A stretch of 64,000 nt of DNA, taken from NCBI GenBank assembly GCA_949987705.1, contig OX465281.1, positions 141,842,876-141,906,875 of the forward strand, read 5' to 3'. Position numbers and translations under genes: made by a program. Positions 33,051 through 43,728 of this stretch are shown here, one piece after another (position 1 is the stretch's first letter; each line of letters starts with the position of its first letter). Origin of the DNA: Thereva unica. Lineage: Eukaryota > Arthropoda > Insecta > Diptera > Therevidae. The notes beneath the pieces are model-generated. The model saw only the letters and a list, made by a program, of their open reading frames with translations, made no database searches and was not told the DNA's origin.

Positions 33051-33182
33051 ATCATAGTAGATTTAGTAAGGCAGATTTTAGTATTGATAGGAATTATAGG
33101 GATATTAGCACTCGGAACCGTAATGATCATGGATTGCATAAGTACAATGAATGGACTATTAAAATATAGCAGAGAGTATTAA
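33051..33182 (+). other. Hydrophobic reading frame without upstream ATG
   Basis: The frame is open from after a TAA at 33048-33050 to a TAA at 33180-33182, and encodes ILVLIGIIGILALGTVMIM, a strong membrane helix, then a short polar tail. The first ATG is inside the helix. It could be expressed by splicing or by a non-ATG start, or be chance. It ends 8 bases before the gag ATG. Confidence 0.3.
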
Positions 33183-33189
33183 AAAGAAT

Positions 33190-34392
33190 ATGTCAGTGCA
33201 ACGTGCTCAAGAAATAGTAAGGCAACTAGAGCAAATATTAAGCAATTTTAGAAAAGCACCGAACAGACAATTACAAGCGAGCACACTATTACAAAAACAA
33301 TTGGAAATAGAAGATTTAAGAAAACAAATAAACGAGATTGCGCTCAAGCATAATATATTGTCGCAAATAAAAGAATTTAAACTAAAACAAGAAGAAATAA
33401 ATATATATTTAAGGAATCAATCAGCAGAAATAGTAAATACAGAAGAAGGCATGAGCAACGAGAAATTAGATATTCAACAAACAAGTGGTGTAATAAATTC
33501 ATATAAAATGGGAACCCTGGACACTTTTCAAACATTGAAACTAATAACTACATATGGGGGAGAAGAAAAAGAAATCAATAATTTCATAAATACAATCGAA
33601 ATTATAGCAGACACCCTCAAAGATGCGGAAGAAATTAAAAAGCTGATCAACCTAGTATTAAAAACCAGGATAACAGAAAAGGTTAGGACAAAATTGGCAA
33701 ATGCGACTCCGGCATCAATACCAGAGCTAAGGGCATTAATAGAGAAACACTTTAGAAAGAGGTTAAATCCACTAAAGCTGCAGAATGATCTGACGAAGTT
33801 AAGGCAAGGTGAGCAAACAATAGAAGCGTTTTCAACAAGGATTGAAGATATCATTTCTAAACTAAATGCAGTACAAATAGCTGAACGAGGAGAAGAAAAT
33901 AAGAACGTGATAACGGCTCTAAACGACAGAGCAGGACTTAACGCTTTCCAAGCAGGTTTAAGCGAGCCATTTAAAACAGCTGTATTTGCAGCAATGCCAG
34001 CAAAATTAGAAACAGCAGTGAAGATAGCTTCAGAAATGGAGGCTGTCAATGATACACAAAAAAGGGTGTATCACTTCAATACTAACAACAGAAGTAACTG
34101 GAATCAACGCCCTCACTATAGGAGAGATCTTAGAAATAATAGACAAAGAAAGTATAATGAAGACAGCAATAGGACATTCCAACAACGGAACCAGAGATTT
34201 AATTTACAAAACAGAAGTACGAATAACAATTTCGAAAGGAGACCAGTGTATAGACAACAAAATCCTAGATATAGAAACCAAATCAACAGAACAAACAAAA
34301 GATATAATTCGCAACCTAGGAGAATAAACGTAATAAATTCGGAAAACGGGGGGACCGTCCCCGAAGACCATCAGTCGGAGGACGAACAATAA
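33190..34392 (+). CDS. gag: gag of 412-like element
   Basis: A 400-residue frame without a stop. The first 120 residues are rich in Gln and charged residues and probably helical. The middle has the capsid-like segment TYGGEEKEINNFINTIEII and FRKRLNPLKLQNDLTKLRQGEQTIEAF, as in gypsy/412 Gag. No CCHC zinc knuckle is present. Instead the end (residues about 300-385) is rich in Arg and Asn, which would bind RNA. The pol frame overlaps the end of gag by a -1 step, so Gag-Pol is likely made by -1 frameshifting. The 8 bases between the last leader ORF and this ATG suggest a dense layout. Confidence 0.85.
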   Translation: MSVQRAQEIVRQLEQILSNFRKAPNRQLQASTLLQKQLEIEDLRKQINEIALKHNILSQIKEFKLKQEEINIYLRNQSAEIVNTEEGMSNEKLDIQQTSGVINSYKMGTLDTFQTLKLITTYGGEEKEINNFINTIEIIADTLKDAEEIKKLINLVLKTRITEKVRTKLANATPASIPELRALIEKHFRKRLNPLKLQNDLTKLRQGEQTIEAFSTRIEDIISKLNAVQIAERGEENKNVITALNDRAGLNAFQAGLSEPFKTAVFAAMPAKLETAVKIASEMEAVNDTQKRVYHFNTNNRSNWNQRPHYRRDLRNNRQRKYNEDSNRTFQQRNQRFNLQNRSTNNNFERRPVYRQQNPRYRNQINRTNKRYNSQPRRINVINSENGGTVPEDHQSEDEQ

Positions 34393-37300
34393 ATAATATT
34401 ATAAAAAGGCATTCCAATACAGTAAAAGTGTATTCATTCAACGTTAAGGATTTAGATAACTATATAAGAATACATATAGCAGATAAAAAGGAGCAAGTAA
34501 GATTCTTAATAGATACAGGTGCGGACATATCGGTAATAAAGAAAAGTTACATAGATACTCTGATTAATGAGGAAGAAATTTGTAAAATAACAGGCGTCAC
34601 AGAGAGCGATATATACACTCTAGGAACAACGAATGCTTATTTAAGGATTGAAGGAGAAAACATTAAGCATAAATTGCATATAGTACCAGATGACTTCGCT
34701 ATTGGAACGGAAGCCATTCTAGGAAAAGATTTCCTATATAAATACAAATGTAAGCTTGACTACGAAATTTTTACTTTAACAATAGCACTGAGGCAAGTCG
34801 ATCTCATTTTACCAATTTGTACACTATACGAAACTGTTAATATACCAGCAAGATCGCAAATGATACACGCTTTGGATGTACAAATCAAAGAGGACAGCAT
34901 AGTACTAAGCCAAGAATTAGAAGATGGGATCTTTGTGGCTAACTCTTTAATACCATGTAAAGGGATAGCACACATAAGACTATTAAACACTCATGAAAAA
35001 GAAGTGGAAATCAAACTTCCAAAGCTAAAGATTAAGCCTCTAACAAATTATTATGTGCTAAATGTGGATAGAAGCAGTGAAAAAACAAATCAAAATAGAG
35101 TAAAAAGATTGCTGAGGGAACTACAAATTAATAACTTAGACACCAAAGCAAAGGATACAATAACAAATATTTGTATGGAATATGCAGACATATTTCATTT
35201 AGACAATGATCAATTAACCGTGAACAATTTCTATAGACAAAAAATAAGAATGACGGATAAAAACCCAGTGTACATCAAAAACTACAGGTTACCGCAATCC
35301 CAAACTGAAGAAATAAACAACCAAGTGGAAAAATTAATCAAAGATGACATCATAGAACCATCCGTAAGCCCATACAATTCACCCTTATTAGTAGTACCAA
35401 AAAAGAGTGAAAATGGTGATAAAAAATGGAGAATGGTTGTAGATTTTCGTCAACTAAATAAAAAAGTCATGGATGACAAATTTCCTTTAACAAGATTAGA
35501 AGATATCTTAGACAATCTTGGGAAAGCAAAATATTTTTCGACTCTAGATTTAACGAGTTCATTTCATCAAATAGAGCTACACCCAAAGTCGAGACCAGCG
35601 ACAGCTTTTTCGACTGGCAAAGGACACTACCAATTCAAAAGACTGCCATTCGGATTAAAGATATCCACGAATAGTTTTCAGCGCATGCTATCAGTAGCAC
35701 TAGCAGGTTTAGACGCTGAAACATTTTTATATGTCGACGATATAATTATTTTCGGACGAAATCTTGAACATCACAACAAAAGTCTAAGACGAACATTCGA
35801 CAGATTAAGGGAATACAACCTAAAGCTCAATCCACAGAAATGCAACTTTCTACGTACAGAAGTAGTATATTTAGGATATCTAATAACAAATGAAGGTGTG
35901 AAAACAGATCCTAAAAAGTACGAAATAATAACGAAATATCCTGTACCAAAGAATTCAAAAGAGGTCAAACGATTTACAGCTTTCTGTAATTATTACAGAC
36001 GCTTTATACCGAACTTTGCAGCAATTGCAAAACCTTTGAATGCGCTAACGAAAAAGGACGTTACTTTCGAATGGACTGTAGAATGTGAAAAAGCATTTGA
36101 AGAGTTAAAGAATAAACTAATTAACCCACCAATATTACAGTATCCAGATTTCAACAAACCATTTGTATTGACAACAGATGCTTCAAATTTTGCACTTGGT
36201 GCAGTGCTTTCACAAGGAGAAATTGGTAAAGACCTGCCTATCTCATATGCAAGTCGGACATTAGACAAGCATGAGCTGAATAAGCCAATCATTGAGAAGG
36301 AACTACTTGGGATACATTGGGCGATAAAATACTTTAGACCATATCTGTATGGTAGAAAATTCATAGTAGTCACGGATCATAGGCCATTAGTAAGCCTATT
36401 TACACATAAAAACCCTTCATCAAAAATGACCAGAGTGAGACTAGAACTTAGTGAATATGACTTTGAAATAATATATAAGCAAGGATCGTTAAATACAAAT
36501 GCAGACGCACTGTCAAGAATAAAATTAGATTCAGAGATGCTAAAAGCAATGATTCCAGTAGAGGCAGAAATTAAAGTAGTCACAAGAGCTATGAAAAAAC
36601 AAGTTATGGAAAAAGAAAAGAGTGTACAGCAACCAGAAGAGACAGGCCATCTCTACATATGGGAATGTACATCAATTTCGGAAACCAGGAACGTTACGAA
36701 ACTGAAAACAGAGCTACCCCGGGGGCAGAATAATTACATAGGGCAGAACAATTACACAAAACAAAATATGAAGAAAATAGATAAATTGATGCAAGAAAAA
36801 GATGAAATAGAGCATGCGAAAATAAATTATAATAAAGGAAGAAATGAATGTACGATACATCTTGGTGATAATCTAGTAGCAAACTGGGAGTTACTACCGG
36901 AGAAGCTGATGAAAGAGTACAAAAGTAAAAAATACAAGAAGCTTAGCGATAATCTAACAGCAAACTGGGAGTTACTGCTGGAGAAGCTAATGCAATGCGC
37001 GCGAAAGTATAAGATAAATAAATTAGCCATGGCAAATAACGATGAAATATTTAAATACATAGAGAAAGAAGAATTTATAAAGCTATACAATAAAATGCAT
37101 CAAAAAATGAAAAGCAATTTACGAATAATATTATATACACCACCGATTAAAGTGAAAGAAGAAAGCGAAAAACTGGAAATAATAGAAAAATTTCATAACG
37201 CACCGACGACAGGAGGACACTCAGGAGCGAAGAGGACAATAGGAAAAATAAAACAGAGATATTGCTGGAAAAATATGAATAGAATGGTTAAAAATCACAT

Positions 37301-37556
37301 TAATGGATGTATGGAATGCCAAAGAAACAAGCAAGTAAGACACACCAAAGAGAAGCTACAGATAACGGAAACCCCAACCACAAGTTTTGAGATACTATCT
37401 ATGGACACGGTAGGACCACTACGTCAAGCAAAACACTACAGATACATCTTGACCATACAATGTGACTTAACCAAGTATGTAATAGCCATACCAATGGAGA
37501 ACAAAGAAGCAACTACAATTGCTAAAGCTTTAATAGAAAATGTAATATTAAAATGA
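34393..37556 (+). pseudogene. pol: pol of 412-like element: protease, RT, RNase H, integrase start
   Basis: The open frame has no good ATG and lies at -1 to gag. Protease: FLIDTGADISVI, DTG about residue 29. RT: RMVVDFRQLNKKVMDDKFPL, LDLTSSFHQIELH and FLYVDDIIIF (YVDD about 435-438). RNase H: LTTDASNFALGAVLSQ and VTDHRPLVSL. A lysine-rich linker has a tandem repeat (36860-36990). Integrase: the zinc domain starts at about residue 923 (HNAPTTGGHSGAKRT, CMECQRNK), then SMDTVGPL (first Asp). The frame ends at a TGA at 37554-37556, where a frameshift separates it from the rest of the integrase. Confidence 0.85.
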
Positions 37557-38188
37557 ATGTCCCAATCAAAACCATGAAAACGGATATGGGCACAGAATTC
37601 ATGAACGAAACATTCAAACAAATTTGCGAAACACTAGAAATAAAACATGTTAACTCTACACCATATCATCATGAAACTCTGGGCTCAATAGAACGCAATC
37701 ACAGAACACTAAATGAATATCTATTGTCATTTAGCCAAGGTCGAGATTGGGATGAATGGATCCAATACTACACATTTTGTTACAACATTACACCACATAC
37801 AGATACAGGATTCTCACCACATGAATTAGTGTATGGAAAAATAGTAAGTCTACCTAACCAGATAACGAAAGAAGAACCAAAACCAATTTATAATATCGAA
37901 AATTATGCGAGTGAATTAAAATGGAGACTACAAAACGCACATCAAACAGCACAAAAATTATTAGAAATAGCCAAAGAAAAAAGAAAGATATCATATGACA
38001 GGAAAATAAAACCGATAACAGCAAATGTGGGGGATAAAGTTTGGTTGAAAGTCGGAAATAAAAAGAAACATGAGTCACCATATGAAGGACCGTATGAGAT
38101 AGTAGAAAAGCAAGGAGTTAATGTTAAGATAAAAATAGGAAATAAAATTAAGGAAATACATAAAAATAGAATAAAGAATACGACATAA
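37553..38188 (+). pseudogene. pol: Integrase remainder of 412-like pol
   Basis: It continues the integrase in another frame: KTDMGTEFMNETF (second Asp), YHHETLGSIERNHRTL (Glu), then FSPHELVYGK and a tail with KVWLKVGNKKKHESPYEGPYEI, a GPY/F-type end. The break at about 37553 looks like loss of one or two bases. No programmed signal is evident, and the integrase would not be made whole. It ends 65 bases before the 3' LTR, leaving no room for env. Confidence 0.8.
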
Positions 38189-38252
38189 GAATGACGAAAG
38201 ATTTTCGCTCCAAAAGAAGCACCGAAAATCTTTCTTTTCACCCGATGGGGGA

Positions 38253-38960
38253 TGTAGTGAGATTATGCAAATAATTCTCACAATTCTAATGATATAAGAA
38301 ACAACAAAGTAGCACAATGATGCAACAAAATTGTTTCCACAAAATGCATTCGATTGCTTATGTAATAAATTCAAACTCGAACTCAGACACATAAAAGAAT
38401 GACCCATTCATGAAAATAAGAATGCAACCGCCACGATCACCGCATGAAAGGTAAACAAACCTAAATGCAAGCGGCAGTGGAGGGCACTTACTCATAATGA
38501 AACCAAAGCCAATGCATGCACGCGTGACCCAAAAGTGCTCGGATTAAATAATAATTTTATGGTTGAGCAAGGCCCGGAAATTTTATGGGCGAAAATTAGG
38601 AAAGTGAGTTCATGAATGAAATGCATTGATAAGCAAAAGAAATGCATTGAGAAAGATCATGGAATGAGTGCTGGGGAAGTATAAGAAAGAAAATAGGTAT
38701 TTGCCCCACCATGGGAAGTTAGTGTAAGAAAAATTTCATTATAAATATGGAGAGTAGGATTAAGTAATAGTCAGTAAGAATCAGTAATAGTCAGTAAGAA
38801 CTAAGGAGTACTCAACTTGTAATTTAAATTACTCCCAGAAGGCATAGCTTGCAGCATACTGCTTGAACGCCTTGGTGGAGAACTTAAACAATACACAAAT
38901 AAAGAAAAATTAAATCACGAAGAGTTTTTATTTTATACGTACGCAAGGAAAGTAATTACA
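38253..38960 (+). repeat. 3' LTR of 412-like element
   Basis: 708 bp, preceded by CCCGATGGGGGA as polypurine tract. It ends AGTAATTACA and is followed by the duplication GCCT. It differs from the 5' LTR mainly near 38855 (CATACTG for CAAACTG) and in a missing GAAAGCAAA-type segment near 38900. Confidence 0.95.
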
Positions 38961-39490
38961 GCCTTCTCTTCTGTATCTGCACCGAACATGAGGTCGTCCA
39001 CATAGAAGTGATTGAGAGCGGCTTCAGCTCCGATTGGATATTTGTCTCTTTCATCCATTGCGTTGTTTAATTGTCTTTATGGCTAAATAAGGAACACTTT
39101 TAGTGCCAAAGGTAACTGTCAAAAGTTTGTAATCTTGTAGTGGTTCCTCTGATGTTTCCCTCCAAACTATCCGCTGGTATTCTGCATCTCGAGGGTCGAC
39201 CCAAATTTGTCTATACATTTTTTCAATATCAGACATAAATGCTATCTTATGCTCTCTCCATTGTAATTGCAAAATTGATGTCAGCTCGTTCTGAATAGTG
39301 TGGCCTTTCAACAAAACATCGTTCAACGACTTTCCACTGGTGGTTTTTCTCGACGCGTCAAATACGACTCGCAATCTGGTGGTGCTACTACTTTCCTTCA
39401 TGACGCAATTATGTGGCAAACTAGTTGGGATGTGGGTTCGACCCTTTCGGTCCACACGATCAACTTCCCAGTATGATGGATGTTGAATAT
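38961..39490 (-). pseudogene. BEL-W reverse transcriptase, N-terminal half
   Basis: From 39475 downwards: SYWEVDRVDRKGRTH, LRVVFDASRKTTSGKSLND, MSDIEKMYRQIWV, RIVWRETSEEP, LLTVTFGTKSVPYLA, then after a frameshift near 39050 HFYVDDLMFGADTEEK. These are the RT fingers and palm of BEL pol. The codons at 38961 continue at 31149 across the 412-like element. Right of 39490 the gene is interrupted by a SINE and satellite-like repeats. Confidence 0.85.
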
Positions 39491-39521
39491 TATGATTGGA
39501 TATTTTAATAATAAATGAACA

Positions 39522-39980
39522 TTTTTTTTTTTATGTGAAAGACTAGAGTCACAGGAAAACGCCCTTTATACTTTGTCGACAATCTATTTTCTTCATATAG
39601 AGTGCAATGTCGAACAGCAGCTCTAGTCGGGGAAGATAGGAACTGTCACAACCTACTAGCGACATTTTGCAGTCCACCTACTCCCAACCATTACTGGCGA
39701 CTTTGTCATCGGGGCATCGTGAAACAACTCGCTGGAGTGTTATGCCTCCGAGTTGAATCTCATCAACAAACCGATGACATGCGCTTTTGGTGAAGCGGAG
39801 AAGGGCTAACTAAGGCTATGACAGAAGGAATCAGGAATGTAAAGAAGGAAGAAGAAAGAAGGAAAGTTATGTAGGTGGGAAAGTGGAAAAGGCGAAGGAC
39901 CGTGGGGCTGGCCGGGATTCGAACCCGGGACCTCTGGGATAGTAGCCAGACGCCTTACTCCCTAGGCTACCAAGGCCCCC
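39522..39980 (-). repeat. tRNA-derived SINE, full length, minus strand
   Basis: The tRNA-like head is at the right end (39902-39980). On the minus strand it has a B box identical to GGTTCGAATCC and an A-box region TAGCCTAGGG. The body matches 49573-49935. The tail is a T run at 39522-39532 (A on the minus strand), preceded by TTTCACAT. It lies in BEL-W RT. It is about 460 bp long and not a functional tRNA gene, because the anticodon arm is degenerate. Confidence 0.85.
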
Positions 39981-40129
39981 AATAGGCAATATAGAATATA
40001 TGTATAATACCGAGAATTTGTCACAATTGTATATCAATATTTTCGCTAAAATGTCAAACTAAATGTGCGCACTTACAAGATTAGGATGACGAAAATGTAT
40101 ATAAAATTGATGTATTAATGTTTTTCGGA

Positions 40130-40907
40130 ACCTCAATGAAGTCGATATAATTTTTAGTTCGCGCGGTATCGTGCAGGTACAAAAATCACCTAAGTCATTT
40201 AAACCAAAAAACCGCTGTACCGAATATTATAAAATATATATTGTCGCTAATACGCTTCGAACGGCACATCAAGTAAGTCAACATCTTTCGTGGTTCGGGC
40301 GATATCGTGCAGGTACAAAAATCTCGCTGCTTAAACAAAAAAAAACGGCTCGACCGAATTTTATCAAAATCTTTTCAGATCATATTTTGGTTAATACTCT
40401 TCGAACGGCACGTCAACTAAGTAGATATCTTTTATAGTTCGCACGATATCGTGCAGGTACAAAAATCACTTAAGTCATTTAAACAAAAAAAAAACCGCTC
40501 GACCGAATATTATAAAAATCTTTTCAGATTATATTGTCGCTAATACGCTTCGAACGGCACCTCAAGTAAGTCAATATTCTTCGTGGTTCGGGCGATATCG
40601 TGCAGGTACAAAAATCACTTACGTCGCTTAAACAAAAAAATGGGTGGACTGAATTTCATGAAAATCTTTTCAGATCATATTTCGGTTAATACGCTTCGAA
40701 CGACACCTCAACGATGTCGATATCAGTTTTGGTTCGCGCGATATCGTGCAGGAAAAAATGACCACATCCGTACGCACATACACACACACACATACTTCCT
40801 GCCAATTTTTTGCTTAAAATGCTTCTGGGACCTTGAAAGATAAAAATACGTTGAAATTTTCGATTTCGATTTTCGGACCGATTACAATAACTTCCTATAC
40901 TGGGAAG
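40130..40907 (+). repeat. Tandem 140-bp repeats, four units, plus 3' unique tail
   Basis: The landmark GTGCAGGTACAAAAATCAC occurs at 40171, 40307, 40451 and 40600 and in part at 40746, giving periods of 136-149 bp. Units include ACCGAATATTATAAAA, then TACGCTTCGAACGGCAC. The block ends with a CACA-rich stretch, TTTTTTGCTTAAAATGCTTC, and ACTTCCTATACTGGGAAGTTA. The same unit recurs at 43740-43900, 45900-46340 and 47100-47260. No ORF is credible. Confidence 0.85.
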
Positions 40908-43163
40908 TTAATAAGTGCAAATGTACGAAATGTTCCTGTTCGGTGTAAATAGGATATGGTCATTTTCGGCGGACTGCGCTGGTATCGTGTGACCTAACTC
41001 TAGGTACTCCCGTAGGCAACGTGCGTATTCCGTTTTAAGTTCGGGGTCCTTCTGGAATCGATTCTCCATCTGATGAAGGCTTGCTACTGCTCTATATCTT
41101 GAACTTCCTAGTTGTAAACTTTCTGACTTGCCAATGAATGGAAGACGAACTATGCATCTTCCATTTCCATCTCGCTGATATGTTTCTTCGTACTGTTTTT
41201 CACATTCATTCAACAGAATTCTTTTCTCCGGAATTTCCTCGAGCTCCCAAAATGCTTTTAATTGTTCGTCCAATGTACACGTAATGTGAAAGTTTTCTAC
41301 GCGAAGATGATCAATGTTATTTGTTGTCGTTCCAGCTCCATCACTAACTTCACCCAGGAGGACCCATCCAAAAATAGTTTCTTTTGCGACGGGGCTACCA
41401 ATAGGTCCTTTCTTAAATCCACCACTGACAATCTGAGTATAGACGTCTGCACCTAACAATATATCAATGCGGCCGGGTACCTTATATGTCGGATCCGCCA
41501 GTTTCAATCCATGGCCGATGTTCGATTTTTCTGTTTGGCAATAAATTTGTTACTTTCTTCAGTACGAACGCATTAGCATTCACACTGCGATGTTCATCGT
41601 TTAGCGGTTTTATGATCAATTTCAGTTGAGTATTTATTTTCCCAGCATCAATCTCAGCCAATAATTCAATGTTGGCTCTCACGGATTCTTTCTCCAGGCG
41701 GAGACTTTGCACAGCATCTTCAGTGATGAACGTTGCTTGAGATCTACGATCAATTAATGCTCTAAAAACCTTCTGATTTCCGAACCGTGAAACAGTAAGC
41801 ACCAATGCTGTTGCTAACAAAACTGGAGTATCTGTGATCGCCTGCCCGACATGAAAAGAATTCGACTCAGGGCTACTACCTGAGTATTCGATCAAGTCCG
41901 CTTGAGACCTTTGCTCGGTTGCAAGATTTACATTTATCTTCGGTTTCGAACATCGAATTTGTGCGTTTGTATGCTCGGTCTTGTGTAGCAATGTTTGTGA
42001 TGTTTATTTTTACAGATGAAGCATGAATTTAAACTAGGGCAATTCGCTCCCATATGACCTTGGGACAGGCAATTTGAACATAAACCTCTTTTCTGCACAA
42101 TAGCCCATTTAGCTTCATAATCCAACTGCTTGAATTCTGGACACTGCCTCAACACATGAGCACCAGAGCACAAGAAGCAAGATATACTTCTTTGCGAATA
42201 AAACGTTTGTCGTGATGGAGACGGCTTACTGGCTCTAGGACTAGACGTCGCCAAGGCTTCCAATGTTCGAAATCTGGCTTCAAGAAAAGTTTTTTATTCA
42301 TCAAATGTTGGGAGGTCTTTCCGGTTTCCTATCTTTTGCTCCCAGAGGCTTCTTGTCTCCAGGGGCAATCTTTCAACTACGATGTAATTTATCAACACAT
42401 CCCACCCTTCCGTACAAATATCTAGATTCCTTAGTGATTGAAGGCACTCATTTGTCGTATATAGAAGTTTCCTAATATTTATTGCTGTATCAGCTTGATT
42501 AAATGGTTGTGAGAACAGTGATTTCAATTCGGTTTTGACAATCAAACGCTTGTTTTCATAACGATCAACTAGTAAAGTCCACGCGGGAACGTAATTTGCA
42601 TCCGTAATCGTAAAATGGCAGAGGAGTTGCTCAGCGTCACCTGACACACTGGTCTTCAAGTAATGCAACTTCTGCGCCTTAGATAATGCGGCATTTCGAT
42701 GAATCATAGTACGGAACAAATCATGAAACGAACTCCACGATTTATAATCGCCTGAAAATCGAGGAAGGTTTATTCGCGGTAACTTGATCTCCTCTCCTAC
42801 AACTTCAGTTTTTTGAACACAGAATGATTCGTGTACGTTAGGTGCTATTGTATTATGTAGCGCGGATTTTTCTTCTTCCATTTCGGATATGTTGTTGATG
42901 TAGAAATCCTCTACTTCCGAATACACGTCATTCGAGAAATAATCAATCTGGTCTGTCTCTTTTACACCTATTCTTAATATTTTCATGTGGGTTTGTCGAA
43001 ATTCGGTCCAGTACTGCATAAAACACTTCAATAGGTTCTCAAAATAGGGCAAAGATTTCCTTGATTTGGAATCTTTTTTGTAATTTCTAATGTAATTTCT
43101 CATTAATTCATATAGCGACGTTTAATCTTGTATCATTTTCTCCATTTTAGCCGAATTATCCAT
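40908..43163 (-). pseudogene. BEL-W gag, zinc knuckles, protease and RT start
   Basis: The gag ATG is at 43163 (MDNSAKMEKM). An in-frame TAA at codon 14 (43122-43124) and another at 42294-42296 interrupt it. Gag: IKLPRINLPRFSGDYKSW and LFSQPFNQADT. Zinc motifs: CFLCSGAHVLRQC, CSNCLSQGHMGANC and CFICKNKHH. Protease: ALIDRRSQATFITED, so the catalytic triplet reads DRR. Then GRIDILLGADVYTQIV and EYARCLREYLELGH. Frameshifts lie near 41990 and 41500. Many lesions fit an old copy. Confidence 0.85.
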
Positions 43164-43410
43164 GTATAAAATAAGAAATTGTTGGACTTACCGGAATTTG
43201 CTCTTGTACCGTTATTCACTGTTAATTTGATTTCTCCGCTAATAGATGCCGTTTACCCAGATTCCAGCTTTCCAGTTCACTTGAGTTCACAGTCAAAATT
43301 TGTTTTAAGTTCGATAAACTTCACTATGACTAATCAAATTCACTTTGAGTTCAGTCCACTTCAATGTAATTAATTCCGTTTCTTACAGCACTCTCAATAT
43401 CACAAAAAAT

Positions 43411-43428
43411 CCGGCTCGAAGGACCAAA
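43411..43428 (-). other. BEL-W primer-binding site, tRNA-Tyr
   Basis: The same 18 bases as at 19403-19420 (ATCCGGCTCGAAGGACCA on plus), equal to the 3' end of tRNA-Tyr. Seven bases (AAAATAA) lie between it and the TG of the likely LTR. Confidence 0.8.
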
Positions 43429-43435
43429 AATAATG

Positions 43436-43728
43436 TACACGATTGGAATTGTCTCGACCAAAATAATGTACGCAACCGTAATTAATATATATTCACCACT
43501 TTCTAATCACTACTAATTAAAAAAAAACGCCCGATTAATCTTAACTATTCTTTAATTCGAACAAATTCAAGTTAGTTATAAAATATAAAAAAGGCACAAA
43601 TTCTAGCGAGAAAAAAAAACAACTCCAAGGAACACGTCGACCATTTCGTCCTGAATTTCTAGCCCCAATCCCATCTTTTCAAAATCTCTTTTCTCCTTAG
43701 CGGTATCAAAATGCGCGGAATGTCACGA
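43436..43728 (-). repeat. Candidate BEL-W 5' LTR, truncated
   Basis: It starts TGTACACGATTGG after the primer site; the word ACCAAAATAATGTACGC is repeated soon after. The right end is cut by a dispersed repeat that starts TGCGCGGAATGTCACGACG. No second copy is found in the window, so the limits are uncertain. Confidence 0.4.

Larger units (their letters stand above)
31150..38960 (+). mobile_element. 412/mdg1-like Ty3/gypsy retrotransposon, nearly intact
   Basis: The 7.8-kb element has LTRs of 717 and 708 bp, nearly identical, and a 4-bp duplication GCCT (31146-31149, 38961-38964). Order: LTR, primer site, a 1.3-kb leader with small ORFs, gag, pol (protease, RT, RNase H, integrase), polypurine tract, LTR. 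No env. The clade label rests on gag type, pol layout and the long leader. One frameshift in the integrase is the only obvious lesion. Confidence 0.9.
3733..43728 (-). mobile_element. BEL/Pao retrotransposon BEL-W, old host of the nest
   Basis: Pieces on the minus strand read in order from right to left: primer site 43411-43428, gag and protease 43163-40908, RT 39490-38961, RT/RNase H 31149-29764, integrase N-terminus 27769-27556, integrase 21575-21342 and 9468-8924, and integrase C-terminus 4783-4184. At each gap the protein logic continues across the inserted element. For example, integrase zinc-domain codons at 27769 follow those ending at 29764. BEL-W has several stops and frameshifts and is the oldest layer of the nest. 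Confidence 0.75.

Noticed and set aside
38189..38252. env gene after pol of the 412-like element
   Set aside because: Only 64 bases separate the pol stop and the 3' LTR.
39902..39980. Possible tRNA gene (intact B box)
   Set aside because: It forms the head of a full-length SINE with body and A tail; the anticodon arm is irregular.
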